In this document: positions 51,201 to 59,490 of the stretch, piece after piece
How positions within the stretch are numbered: position 1 is the stretch's first letter
How the letters are laid out: every line of letters starts with the position of its first letter
NCBI RefSeq assembly: GCF_007829955.1
Contig: NZ_VIWX01000005.1
Coordinates: forward strand, 496,001 to 560,000
Source of the DNA: Saccharopolyspora dendranthemae
Lineage (GTDB): Bacteria; Actinomycetota; Actinomycetes; Mycobacteriales; Pseudonocardiaceae
DNA: 64,000 nucleotides
Reading direction: 5' to 3'
Position numbers and translations under genes: made by a program
The notes under the pieces: model-generated
Seen by the model: the letters and a program-made list of their open reading frames with translations, nothing else
Told to the model about the DNA's origin: nothing
Database searches by the model: none

Positions 51201-51333
51201 GCTCGTGGTGTCCAAGTCCGAGCAGCCGCAGTCGACCGGTGACGGCCTGGCCGACGTCGAGCCGGCGACCCCGGTCCGCCGGACCCGTCGTCGCGCGGTC
51301 TCGCGCCCGTCCGGTCCGCCGGTCGAGGACTGA
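48289..51333 (+). CDS. rne: RNase E/G with N-terminal IF2-N-like domain
   Basis: 1,014 aa. Residues about 28-78 (LPAKLRVHALAKLLGASSREIIKALDELG and onwards) resemble the IF-2 N-terminal helical domain. Then an acidic/RRRRRR linker region with basic clusters, the S1/catalytic core from about residue 380 (FVTSSGTGSLVGNVYLGRVQNVLPSMEAAFVDIG), catalytic Asp residues in VIDVNTG and DFIDM, and the Zn-link CEHCRGRG. C-terminal Lys/Gln/Glu/Ser repeats and a basic tail end in RRAVSRPSGPPVED. Processes rRNA and mRNA; actinobacterial versions are essential or nearly so. ATG 48289 with GGAGGAG upstream. Confidence 0.94.
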   Translation: MLNMDTPAGNNASGQSPTPTQDEQGTIELPAKLRVHALAKLLGASSREIIKALDELGEPVRSAQSNINRDLALRVVQSLNPELVADDGEDAAEAAPAAQQQDSGQQASGKPEAEAPASEKSASVPAADFAPAPAGSESQDSSAGLTPAFAAPEAMFLAPQASAPSKTAKPEPKPEPEPEREAAPAEKAAEPAADAQTTSDDGQDESADDGDDDSGSRRRRRRGRRGRGRGRGADSDNESGGEDGSEDNQSETAKTESGESSEESEEQSSESDGQSEGSRRRRRRRRRKGSSDDESGSREDDPPNTVVHVRESAPESSRQDSSDDEVRAIKGSTRLEAKRQRRRDGREAGRRRAPVLSESEFLARRESVDRKMVVRQSGDQTQIAVLEDNVLVENFVTSSGTGSLVGNVYLGRVQNVLPSMEAAFVDIGRGRNAVLYAGEVDWDAAGLAGKARRIEQALQTGDSVLVQVTKDPIGHKGARLTTQISLPGRFLVYVPGGGATGISRKLPDTERKRLKEILKRIVPENAGVIIRTASEGTSEDALDRDVRRLQAQWEVIKEKAETPGANAPQLLYEEPDLLIKVVRDLFTEDFSSMTVQGNDAWETIEAYVQHVAPDLEPRLEKHVGKNDVFHEKRINEQISKALDRKVWLPSGGYLVIDRTEAMTVIDVNTGKFTGSGGNLEETVTRNNLEAAEEIVRQLRLRDIGGIIVIDFIDMVLESNRDLVLRRLTECLGRDRTRHQVAEVTSLGLVQMTRKRVGTGLLEAYSSTCEHCRGRGLTVSTEPINHQHGQGGGGNNGQSGGGNGGGRRNRNRGKQQDAEQQAPESKNGQKSDSKQDSKSETKGDSKQDVKQESKQDSKQESKSETKAEAKSEAKAEERKPETAPAEPKQAEAKQDEPKKAEAKQAEPAKHAEPKQAEPVAESKPQVSEAPAAAPQPVEATPEQTEPQSDSNGARPRRKAVRSAGSAGAPVQPLVVSKSEQPQSTGDGLADVEPATPVRRTRRRAVSRPSGPPVED

Positions 51334-51345
51334 CCCGATCAACAC

Positions 51346-51387
51346 CGGAAATGGCCGATCCGTTCAAGAACGGGTCGGCCATTTCCG
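51346..51387. terminator. terminator after rne
   Basis: Near-perfect 20-bp hairpin: CGGAAATGGCCGA (51346-51358) with TCGGCCATTTCCG (51375-51387), continued inward by CCGTTC/GAACGG, then CTTAACG. It isolates rne from the genes that follow. Confidence 0.9.
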
Positions 51388-51402
51388 CTTAACGTCGGTG
51401 GC

Positions 51403-52308
51403 ATGACTCGTTGCACACCGCAGCGCTTGGCCGCCGCCGAGCGCTTCATCTGGCTCACGGCTCGGGTGCTGGAGCAGCGCCGTTTCGAACACCTCCACGC
51501 CGAGGGCTCGGCGGACGCGGTCCGCACCGCGCTGGAGGCCTACCGCTGCGCCGACGGCGGCTACGGCTACGGCCTGGAACCTGACGCTCGCGGACCGATC
51601 AGCCAGCCGCTGCAGACGTGGACGGCGCTGACGATCCTGGACGAGATCGGGCGCTGCGCCGAGGCCGCACCGGCCATCTGCGACCACCTCCAAGCCATCA
51701 CCCGCCCCGACGGCGGCGTGCCCGGCGGCGACGTTCGCCTCGGCGACTACCCGCACGCGCCGTGGATCCCGGTGGTCGAGGAGCCGGAGGGGAACCTGCT
51801 GTCGACCGCGCTGCTGGCCGGGGTTCTGCACAAGAACGCGGTCGCGCATCCGTGGTTGTCGGGGGCGACCGAGTTCTGCTGGAAGAACATCGACGCGCTC
51901 ACCCAGACCCACCCGTACGAGGCGATCGCCGCGATGGCGTTCCTGGACCACGTGCCGGAGCGGGAGCGGGCCGTCGAAGCCGCGGAGCGCATCGGCGGGT
52001 TGATCCGCGAGGCCGGCTACGTGCTGCTGGACCCCGAGCGCCCCGAACTGGCACGGGTGGCGCCGGGCTACGCCTCCGGCGAGATCCCCGGGGTGTGCGA
52101 CTACGCGGCGAGTCCGTCGGGCCTGGCTCGGCGGTGGTTCAGCGACTCCGAGCTGGAGCGGGGGTTGGATTACCTGGCCGCGCAGCAGCACGAGGACGGC
52201 GGTTGGCCGATCCACTGGCTGGAGTGGTCACCCAGCACGGCGCTGGAGGGCAGGCCGCGGGTCACGCTCGACGCGCTGCGCGTCCTGAGCGCCTACGACG
52301 AGGCCTGA
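51403..52308 (+). CDS. prenyltransferase/squalene-cyclase-repeat protein
   Basis: 301-aa alpha/alpha-barrel-like protein with repeats resembling the QW-type repeats of terpene cyclases: ADGGYGYGLEPD, PDGGVPGGD, HEDGGWPIHWLEWSPSTALEGR. No DxDD or DDxxD motif is visible, so it may bind rather than cyclise a terpenoid or polyprenyl substrate. ATG 51403 follows a rho-independent hairpin; the start is close enough that the terminator and start region share bases. Its 3' end overlaps that of the convergent AraC gene by 16 nt. Confidence 0.8.
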   Translation: MTRCTPQRLAAAERFIWLTARVLEQRRFEHLHAEGSADAVRTALEAYRCADGGYGYGLEPDARGPISQPLQTWTALTILDEIGRCAEAAPAICDHLQAITRPDGGVPGGDVRLGDYPHAPWIPVVEEPEGNLLSTALLAGVLHKNAVAHPWLSGATEFCWKNIDALTQTHPYEAIAAMAFLDHVPERERAVEAAERIGGLIREAGYVLLDPERPELARVAPGYASGEIPGVCDYAASPSGLARRWFSDSELERGLDYLAAQQHEDGGWPIHWLEWSPSTALEGRPRVTLDALRVLSAYDEA

Positions 52309-53012
52309 TCCCGCGCGAAGTAGTGCCTCGGCGTCGTGCCGGCGAGTCGGCGGAACTCCCTGGTGAGGTGGGCCTGGTCGGCGTACCCGCAGAGGTGGGC
52401 GAGGTCGGCGAGCCGGTGCTCGCCGCCGCTGCGGACCGCCCGCTGGAAGCGGAGCACGCTCACCAGCGCCCGCGGTCCGTACCCGACCGCGTCACCGATC
52501 CGGCGCCGCAACTGGCGTTCGGAGGCGCCGATCCGGTCGGCGAGGCCGCTGACCGACGGCGGTCGCGGATCGTCCAGCGCGGCGACCGCGACCGCGGCGG
52601 TGCGGTCCGGTTCCCACTCGGCGAGCCGTTCCCGCGCGAATCCCTCCAGCAGCGACGGTGCCAGCGCGGGGCGTTCGGCGATGGCCTCGGCGAGATCCCG
52701 TGCCCGGGTTCCCCACAGCTCGGTGGCGTCGATCTGGCAGTCCTGGGCTTCGGCTGCGGGAATGCCGAGGAGGAGCCGGGCTCGCCCCGGGAGGGCGCGG
52801 ATCCCGAAGATCGGTGTCCCGGCGCCCAGCGAGGAGGTCCAGGGCCGGGTGTCGGGGCCGACGACCTCGATCCGGCCGGCACGCCAGATCAGGTCCACGC
52901 AGCCGTCGGGCACGACGAGCTGCGAGCCCGCGGCGACCGCGTTCTCGTGCCCCCAGATGCACGAGACGACACCCCGCAGCCCGGCCGAAGGCGACGATTC
53001 CCAATACCCCAC
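52293..53012 (-). CDS. AraC-family transcriptional regulator
   Basis: 239 aa. N-terminal DUF6597-like ligand region (VVSCIWGHENAVAAGSQLVVPDGCVDLIWRAGR, a motif seen in AraC proteins with a PDGC...W pattern) and a C-terminal double HTH (GLADRIGASERQLRRRIGDAVGYGPRALVSVLRFQRAV; LAHLCGYADQAHLTREFRRLAGTTPRHY). GTG start. Likely regulates a nearby gene; the convergent repeat protein is one candidate, but no operator is visible. Confidence 0.85.
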   Translation of the reverse strand: MGYWESSPSAGLRGVVSCIWGHENAVAAGSQLVVPDGCVDLIWRAGRIEVVGPDTRPWTSSLGAGTPIFGIRALPGRARLLLGIPAAEAQDCQIDATELWGTRARDLAEAIAERPALAPSLLEGFARERLAEWEPDRTAAVAVAALDDPRPPSVSGLADRIGASERQLRRRIGDAVGYGPRALVSVLRFQRAVRSGGEHRLADLAHLCGYADQAHLTREFRRLAGTTPRHYFARDQASS

Positions 53013-53107
53013 ACCACGAGTATGCGACGCCCCACGACACGCAACCCCCGCAGCACCCCGCGTCCGCCTCCGGCGTCAGCGCGACGGGGTCGGGGGAGGT
53101 GCGTGCG

Positions 53108-53405
53108 CGGGCAATTCCCAGTTTTAGTCCTAATCAGGAGGCTTTCGCGCCCGAAATGTCCGCTCAGTTAGGACTAAAACTGGGATTTGGTGAGGCGGTG
53201 CCGTTGCTTCGGGTGTGGGACTCAGCTGGCACCGCCGCGGGTTCTCACGCGTCGTCTGGCGAGTACGCCGCGACGCCGATGTCCACCCCGGGGTAAGCGG
53301 AAGACATCAGGAGTGGCGCACGGAGTCCAGGCGGCGTGTGAGGTTCCGCTACCCGCACCGCCAAGCAAAGTGATTCTGCAATGACCCCTAAAACTGGGAA
53401 TTGCC
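53108..53405. repeat. composite intergenic repeat: REP palindrome plus dispersed element
   Basis: Outer perfect 18-bp inverted repeat GGCAATTCCCAGTTTTAG (53108-53125) and its complement (53388-53405) delimit about 298 bp. Inside, a REP-like palindrome copy 2 (TCCCAGTTTTAGTCCTAA, 53114-53131, with 53166-53183, 34-nt spacer) and a reverse-oriented diverged copy of the dispersed element (about 53188-53370). The 449-nt gap between the AraC regulator and the Emb gene otherwise holds only a terminator. Confidence 0.8.
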
Positions 53406-53416
53406 GAGGAATGCGA

Positions 53417-53451
53417 GAGGCCCGGCCCCCTGCGGAAGGGAGCCGGGCCTC
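53417..53451 (-). terminator. terminator of the arabinosyltransferase gene
   Basis: GAGGCCCGGC (53417-53426) pairs with GCCGGGCCTC (53442-53451) over a 15-nt loop, 10 nt beyond the Emb stop. Confidence 0.75.
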
Positions 53452-53461
53452 AGCTGCGGGG

Positions 53462-56400
53462 TCAGTTCTGGTCTGAGTCGAAGGACGGGATGTCCGTCCT
53501 GTCGTCGGAGCTCGGCATGTCGCCCGGCAGCTCCAGGCCCTTCGTGAGCGGGCCCGGCGACCAGAAACCGGAGTGGGTCTCGTCGTGCAGCCGCAGAGCG
53601 GCGGAGGCCGGCAAGGCCTCCGGGTTGTACGGATGCACCTGGTACAGCGAGCCCCAGTCCTTCTGCGGATCGTTGTTGAGGTACGTCGGCAGGAGGCGGG
53701 CGCTGGAGGAGACGTTCATCCAGCCGAACGTGCCGCCGGCGTCCGGCGAGGACCAGCCCTCACCGGTGCCGCGGACCTGCTCGCCGCCGCTCACCCGGAA
53801 CTTCGGAACCTCGGCGATGCCGTTGTAGAGCCCCGAGATCTCCAGGCACGGGTGCACCAGTCCCGCCGGCCACTCCACGAAGGCCGGGTCGTTGCCGACG
53901 AACTGCGTGAGCTGGGTCAGCTTCGGGACGCGCGGTGCCGACGCCGCCAGCCAGCCGGTCTGCCCCAGCGACTGGTCCACCAGCACCAGCCGCAGCTTCG
54001 TGGCGTCCTTCGCCTCGTCGCCGAGCATGTAGCGGTGCTCCCGCCAGCCCGGAGGCGGTCCTTGCTCCACCGGGGTGCGGTGGGTCACCTGGAAGCCCTG
54101 CGGGGTGTCCTTGCCCAGCTCGTAGTACACCTGGTTCGCGCCGGTCTCCGAGCCGGCGATGCTGATCGCGACCGGCAGCTTCCTGGACGCCGCTTCCTCC
54201 GGGATGTCGTACCAGGGGGTGCGCAGCTCGCCGGTGCCCTGCCCCTCCTCGTCGTAGCTGCCCCAGACCGGGGCGTCCGGACCGCCGAACTGGTTCGGCG
54301 GACGCCAGCTCGGCGCGTCCGGGGAGGACTCGTCGGTCGGCGGCACGCCCGGGTCGTTGAAGCCCACCTGCTTGGGCTGCAGGTACTGCTGGGCGCTCTC
54401 CTGGTTGGCCAGCCGCTGGGGTGGCAGCTTCAGGTCGGGCCGCTGGGCGGGGGCCGCGACCGTCGGTTGCTGCGGCGACGCCTTCAACACGCCCTCGCGC
54501 GGGTTCGTCTCCACCCCGACGGAGTCGGACAGACCGCAGCTCTGCTGGGTGAGCTGCTTGATGTTGTCCGTGCCCAGCGTGTAGCTCGGGCCCCGCTCGA
54601 CGATGCCCTTGCCGAACGCGGCGAGCTCGCCGAGCACCAGCAGCGCGCACAGCACCGACAGCGGTGCGGTGGCCCAACGCAGCGCCAGGTTGCGCTTCTC
54701 CTTGCTGTCCCAGCTCTCGTCGACGACCGTCGGGTTGTTCTCGTCGATCCTCAGGTGCTCGACGACCGCGACGATGCCGGTGATCGCCGCCACCACGAGG
54801 ATCATCGTGCTGACCTTGTAGCCCTTGATCGACGGCGGCTTGTCGAACCAGGGGATCCCCCAGCCGGAGACGTACCACCAGGCGTTCGGCCCGGTGACCG
54901 CGAAGGCCAGGATCACCAGCAGGCCCGTCACGAACGCCATCCGGTTGCGCCGGGAGCGCAGCACGGTCGTGCTCGTGGCCAGCGCGGTGAGGGCGGCGAG
55001 CGCGCCGCCGACCGCGGCGAAGATGCCGAAGTGGTGGGTGTGCTTGGTGGGCGTGAGCGCCAGCACCGCGAAGGACATCGCGGCCACCGCGAGCAGCCGT
55101 CGGCTCGGGCCGAGCGCCGCACCGCGGATCCGGCCCCGGCGCAGCAGGACCACACCGCAGGCCACGACGCACAGGATGACCAGCAGCACCGGGAATCGGC
55201 GGCTCAGCGAACCGTCGGCGCTCTCGCTGAACAGCAGCAGGTACCGGCTGAGCTCCTCGTACCAGCGGCCGTTGGGACCGAAGGTCGTCTTGAGCTCCAT
55301 CGCGTCCATCACCGACTGGTACGTCTGGTCGTAGAACACCAGCGTGAGGATCACGAACCCGGACAGCGAGATCGGTGCCAGCACGGGCAGCCAGCCGAAC
55401 TGCTGAGCTCGTTTGCGCACCATGCGGAACAGCGGTTTGAAGCCTGCGATGTAGGGGAGCACCGCGATCAGCCCGTGCGGGTTGACCCCCACCGACAGCG
55501 CGGCGGCGACCAGGCCCAGCGCGGCGGGCGTCAGCCGCTCGGTGGCCACGGCCCGCTCGACGGCGCACAGCGCCAGCAGCGAGAACAGCACGACGACCGG
55601 TTCGGCGCGCAGTCCGTTGTTGTAGGGCAGCCAGAAGGCGAGGAACACGGCCGCGGCGGCCCAGCCCGCAGCGTTGCTGCGCCGGACCTGCTGGCCGAGC
55701 CTCGGCAGCACTTCGCGGGAGATCAGCAGCCAGCTGATGATGCCCATCAGCAGCGCGGGCAATCGAACCCACGGTGTCGCCGTGGAGACCCGGGCCCACA
55801 ACGAGTAGACCTCGTAGAACCAGCCGAACGGCGATTCGGGGTTGGCGAACCAGCGGTAGTAGTTGCTGACGTACCCGGCGCTCTGCTCCGAGCGCACCAT
55901 GCTCAGCACGTAACCGTCATCGGAGGTCATCGCCCCGATCAGCCACCAGATCCCCAGGGCGGCGAACACCGAGATGTCGCGCAGGGTCGGCTTCCACCAG
56001 CGTCGCGGTGCCAGTCGTGGCGCGCGCCTGCCCGCCAGGGTGTCCAGGCGGCGCAGGCACATCACCGCACCGATGAACGAGGCCAGGGTGAGCGCGATGA
56101 CCGTCGTCTTCAGCGGCGTCGCCCAGGAGCTGAACCGGTTGTCCACGCGGGCCTGGAAATCCAGTCCGCGCACGTCGTCGCGCTTGTCGTCCAACGAGGA
56201 GTAGATGCCGGTCACCTGCGGGCGCTGGTCGCCGGTCTGGTTGACCCAGCGCTCCTTGCCGAGGGTGGCGGTGGTGCCGTCAGCGTCGGCGCGCACCTTC
56301 ATCGTGCAGTCGCCGGCGGGCAGCGGCGTGGTGCCGATCTGCTGGCCCTTGGAGTAGAGCAGTGCCTGCCCGTTGTCGACCTGCAGCGAGAGGCCGGTGA

Positions 56401-56689
56401 GCTGGCCGGAGTCGGAGTCCGGCGGGTTGGTGCTCAGCAGGGACGCCGGTCCCTCGGTTCTCGCGTCCAGGCTGCGCGCCGAGGCGCACGGGATCTTCGC
56501 GTCCAGCCACACCGGTTCGTAGGTCACCAGTGGGGCCGAAACCGATTGGGTTCCTTCCGCTGTCGGCCACCGCAACGTCCCCACCTTGTGGTTGACGGGG
56601 AGGAACGGAACCAGGAGCGCTAAGACGGTGCCCACCAGCCCGAGGAGCGAGGCGAGCAACCGCAACTTCTTCGCCGACTCTTGCTGCAC
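53462..56689 (-). CDS. Emb-type arabinosyltransferase
   Basis: 1,075-aa polytopic GT-C glycosyltransferase (EmbA/B/C family). After an N-terminal helix and a carbohydrate-binding-like loop, TSDDGYVLSMVRSEQSAG has the GT-C acidic motif in the first extracellular loop (DDG about residues 257-259); then SNYYRWFANPESPFGWFYE, a multi-helix membrane region to about 700, and a C-terminal extracytoplasmic domain. Adds arabinofuranose from decaprenyl-phosphoarabinose to arabinogalactan. GTG 56689 is chosen because an AGGG lies 8 nt upstream and the residues ahead of it lack a ribosome site; TTG 56749 is an alternative. A single Emb copy is present here, unlike the three of mycobacteria. Confidence 0.93.
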   Translation of the reverse strand: MQQESAKKLRLLASLLGLVGTVLALLVPFLPVNHKVGTLRWPTAEGTQSVSAPLVTYEPVWLDAKIPCASARSLDARTEGPASLLSTNPPDSDSGQLTGLSLQVDNGQALLYSKGQQIGTTPLPAGDCTMKVRADADGTTATLGKERWVNQTGDQRPQVTGIYSSLDDKRDDVRGLDFQARVDNRFSSWATPLKTTVIALTLASFIGAVMCLRRLDTLAGRRAPRLAPRRWWKPTLRDISVFAALGIWWLIGAMTSDDGYVLSMVRSEQSAGYVSNYYRWFANPESPFGWFYEVYSLWARVSTATPWVRLPALLMGIISWLLISREVLPRLGQQVRRSNAAGWAAAAVFLAFWLPYNNGLRAEPVVVLFSLLALCAVERAVATERLTPAALGLVAAALSVGVNPHGLIAVLPYIAGFKPLFRMVRKRAQQFGWLPVLAPISLSGFVILTLVFYDQTYQSVMDAMELKTTFGPNGRWYEELSRYLLLFSESADGSLSRRFPVLLVILCVVACGVVLLRRGRIRGAALGPSRRLLAVAAMSFAVLALTPTKHTHHFGIFAAVGGALAALTALATSTTVLRSRRNRMAFVTGLLVILAFAVTGPNAWWYVSGWGIPWFDKPPSIKGYKVSTMILVVAAITGIVAVVEHLRIDENNPTVVDESWDSKEKRNLALRWATAPLSVLCALLVLGELAAFGKGIVERGPSYTLGTDNIKQLTQQSCGLSDSVGVETNPREGVLKASPQQPTVAAPAQRPDLKLPPQRLANQESAQQYLQPKQVGFNDPGVPPTDESSPDAPSWRPPNQFGGPDAPVWGSYDEEGQGTGELRTPWYDIPEEAASRKLPVAISIAGSETGANQVYYELGKDTPQGFQVTHRTPVEQGPPPGWREHRYMLGDEAKDATKLRLVLVDQSLGQTGWLAASAPRVPKLTQLTQFVGNDPAFVEWPAGLVHPCLEISGLYNGIAEVPKFRVSGGEQVRGTGEGWSSPDAGGTFGWMNVSSSARLLPTYLNNDPQKDWGSLYQVHPYNPEALPASAALRLHDETHSGFWSPGPLTKGLELPGDMPSSDDRTDIPSFDSDQN

Positions 56690-56821
56690 GGGGGAGACCC
56701 TACGGCCGATGACAGGGTGTGTTCTGCCGCCCCCCGGACTATTTCGCAAATGCGTCAGGTAATGCGCAACGCCTTTGTCAGGAGTCCGTTACCTCGGTGT
56801 GTTCGAAAACGAAATATTTGG

Positions 56822-57793
56822 TCACGAAGCGTGTTGTTCGGAATTCCTCGTTCCGGACGTCGTGTCCGCTACCAGCACCGTCACATCGTGGTCGCGGCCG
56901 GTGCGGTGCAACACGAGTTCGGCCAAAAGACCCAACGAGATCATCTGAACCCCGAAGATCTCCAGCAGAATGCCGAGGGTCAGAAGTGGGCGGGTGCCGA
57001 TGGACTCGTCGGTGAAAAGCCACACTCCGGTCAAGTAGAGCAACACCAGAGTTCCCAGGGTTCCCGCGATCATTCCCAGCCCGCCGAACAGGTGCGCAGG
57101 ACGGCGTCCGTACCGGGTCAGCGCCATCACCGTCAGCAGGTCCAGCGCGCCGCGCGCGTAGCGCTCCAGCCCGTACTTCGACGTGCCGTGCTGCCGCGCC
57201 CGGTGGTTGACCGTCCGCTCCACCACGCGGTAGCCGAGCTGGTGCGCCAGCGCCGGGATGTAGCGGTGCAGCTCGCCGTACAGCGGGACCCGGCGGTAGA
57301 CCTCGGTGCGCGCCGCCTTCAGCCCGCAGTTGTGGTCGGACAGCCGCAGCCCGGTGATCAGGCCGGTGAACCAGTTGAACACCTTCGACGGCAGGCGCTT
57401 GCCGAGCGGGTCCTTGCGCTCGGCCTTGTGCCCGCTGACCAGGTCGGCGCCGGAGTCCAGCTCGTCCAGCAGCCGGGGGATCTCGGCTGGATCGTCCTGC
57501 AGGTCCGCGTCGAGGGTGACCACGAGCTCGCCGCGCAGCTCTGCGACGCCGGAGGCCAGAGCGGCGGCCTTCCCGAAGTTGCGGCGAAGCCGGATGCCCC
57601 GGATCCGCGGGTCCATCGCCGCGTGCTCGGCGATGACCTGCCAGCTGTCGTCGGTGCTGCCGTCGTCGACGACCACCAGCTCCCAGTCGCGGTGCTGGCC
57701 GGTCATGGCCTCGCGGATCTCGGCGAAGAGCTTCGGCAGGCTGTCGCGCTCGTCCTTGGCGGGTGCGAGCAACGAGACTTCCGGGACACTCAT
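56822..57793 (-). CDS. family 2 glycosyltransferase, DPM1/ArnC-like, with C-terminal helices
   Basis: 323 aa. GT-A fold with LLAPAKDERDSLPKLF, VVVDDGSTDDS, LDADLQDDPAEIP (DxD Asp) and an NFGKAAALASG loop, then two C-terminal membrane helices (about 240-300). Matches the polyprenyl-phosphate glycosyltransferase group (DPM1, ArnC, GtrB): makes a lipid-linked sugar used by GT-C enzymes. ATG overlaps the stop of the polytopic gene (ATGA, 57790-57793). Together with Emb it fits a cell-wall or glycolipid arabinan/mannan pathway. Distance of 132 nt to emb. Confidence 0.9.
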   Translation of the reverse strand: MSVPEVSLLAPAKDERDSLPKLFAEIREAMTGQHRDWELVVVDDGSTDDSWQVIAEHAAMDPRIRGIRLRRNFGKAAALASGVAELRGELVVTLDADLQDDPAEIPRLLDELDSGADLVSGHKAERKDPLGKRLPSKVFNWFTGLITGLRLSDHNCGLKAARTEVYRRVPLYGELHRYIPALAHQLGYRVVERTVNHRARQHGTSKYGLERYARGALDLLTVMALTRYGRRPAHLFGGLGMIAGTLGTLVLLYLTGVWLFTDESIGTRPLLTLGILLEIFGVQMISLGLLAELVLHRTGRDHDVTVLVADTTSGTRNSEQHAS

Positions 57794-59490
57794 TGCGCCA
57801 CCTGCGGTTTCTCGGTGAGCGGCCGGATCCACCAGCCGTCGGGGAACTGGAAGGCCACGCGGAGCGGGCCGGGCTGGGCGGGCGCCACGGCCTGGAAGCC
57901 GAGGCCGCTCTCGATGCCCGGCGTCGCGGCCTCGGCGTCCGAGCGCGGGATGTCGACCACTCCGCCGCCGACGACCGTGCCGGTCTGGTCGAGCACGGCC
58001 ACGCAGCGCGCGCGTTCGATGCCGGAGATCGCCCAGCCCTTGATCATCCGCGCGCCGCCCTGGACCTGGTCGGTCTCGGCGTTGAGCACGACGTCCCGTC
58101 CGTCCGGGCGGGGTTCGCGCAACGAGTCGACGCTGGGCGTGCGCCAGTGCGCGGTGCTGACCCGGTCGCCGATGGTGAGCCCGTCCGGGCAGCCCAGGGA
58201 GAATTCGGGGGAGAAGGGGTAGTGCCCGAGCGCCTGGAGTCGCGGCAGCAGCTGACCCGGCGACGGGAAGCGGGAGGTGAACGCGTCGGGGTGGCCGATC
58301 CGCGCGGCCACCGCGAGCAGTTGCTGGTTGGGTGCGTCGGCTCGCACGCTCTGCGCCATCGGCGCCCCGAGGGCGACGGTGGCCAGCACCGTGCCGCCCA
58401 CCGCGGCCGTGCGGAACCGCGGCCAGCGGGCCCAGGCGACCACGATGACCAGCACCGCGATCCACAGCGCGGCGGTCATGCTGTTGTACCGGCTCTGCAG
58501 CCCGGCCGACTCGCCGAAGGCGGCGCGTGATCCGGAGATCATCACCGCGCAGCCCAGCGCGTACAGCGCGAGTCCCCACCAGGGAGCGGCGACCCGCCGC
58601 TCGGCGGTGGTCTGGTTCGCGTGCAGCACCAGCACGCCGAGCCCGGCCACCCCGGCCAGCAGCGCGACCGAGGGTTCGGTGCCGGTCCACACCATGCCGA
58701 GCATGCTCAGCCCGGCCAGCATCGCCTGCGCCGGATCGTCGGTCGGCGAGCTCCCGCCGCCGCCCTGCGGGCCGCGCAGCACCAGCCAGGTCGCGACCAC
58801 CACGACCCCGACGATCATCGGTGTCGCGATCCACTTCCGGCGGTCCCCGCGCAGCCACGCCACGAGGGACAGAGCCGGCCACACGGCGAAGGAGGTGCCG
58901 TAGCTGATGGACGCCAGCAGTCCGAGCACGACGGCTGTCACCCGGCGCTCCCGGTGCATCGCCAGCAGAGCGCCCAGCACCAGCAGCATCGCCAGGATCC
59001 AGGAGGCGCCGCTCATCGAGCGCACGTAGTTGTGGATGCCGTGCGGGTTGAACACCAGCGTCGAGGTCGCCGTGATCAGCCCCGCCCGCTGCCACGGGGT
59101 GAGGTGCTTCGGCAGCATCGCCAGCACCAGCAGGACGCACCCGGCGCCCATCGCCAGCACCGCGAGTCCCAGCGGCTGGTTGAGCCCGTGGCCGAGGCGT
59201 GCGCTGAGCCAGAACAGCAGGCTGGGCAGCACGAAGGGGTGCTCGTTGCGGAATCCGAGCAGCGCCTCCGGGCGCAGCGAACCGTCGGGCCCGGTGATGT
59301 CGAGGAGCACCCACCAGTAGTCGTAGAAGTGCATCTGCGGGTAGCGCAGGATCTCGCGGAGCATCATCAGCGGCGGGACGACGGCCGACAGCCCCAGCAA
59401 CAGCGGACCGAAGCGCCGAACCGGTCCGGGGACGGTCGGTGTCGTGGGTGGAACGGCCGCGCGGTCGGTTTCCGTGGCGATGTCAGTCAC
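57790..59490 (-). CDS. polytopic membrane protein, GT-C-like
   Basis: 566 aa with at least ten hydrophobic helices and a C-terminal extracytoplasmic-looking region of about 180 residues. No clear family. The first loop (RYPQMHFYDYWWVLLDITGPDGSLRPEALLGFRNEHPFVL) has conserved acidic and aromatic residues of the kind seen in GT-C transferases, and it is coupled to a polyprenyl-sugar-making GT2, so a role in transferring a lipid-linked sugar is plausible. GTG 59490 with GGGGAA about 8 nt upstream is preferred; an ATG at 59586 is possible. Head of the leftward three-gene envelope operon. Confidence 0.75.
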   Translation of the reverse strand: MTDIATETDRAAVPPTTPTVPGPVRRFGPLLLGLSAVVPPLMMLREILRYPQMHFYDYWWVLLDITGPDGSLRPEALLGFRNEHPFVLPSLLFWLSARLGHGLNQPLGLAVLAMGAGCVLLVLAMLPKHLTPWQRAGLITATSTLVFNPHGIHNYVRSMSGASWILAMLLVLGALLAMHRERRVTAVVLGLLASISYGTSFAVWPALSLVAWLRGDRRKWIATPMIVGVVVVATWLVLRGPQGGGGSSPTDDPAQAMLAGLSMLGMVWTGTEPSVALLAGVAGLGVLVLHANQTTAERRVAAPWWGLALYALGCAVMISGSRAAFGESAGLQSRYNSMTAALWIAVLVIVVAWARWPRFRTAAVGGTVLATVALGAPMAQSVRADAPNQQLLAVAARIGHPDAFTSRFPSPGQLLPRLQALGHYPFSPEFSLGCPDGLTIGDRVSTAHWRTPSVDSLREPRPDGRDVVLNAETDQVQGGARMIKGWAISGIERARCVAVLDQTGTVVGGGVVDIPRSDAEAATPGIESGLGFQAVAPAQPGPLRVAFQFPDGWWIRPLTEKPQVAQ

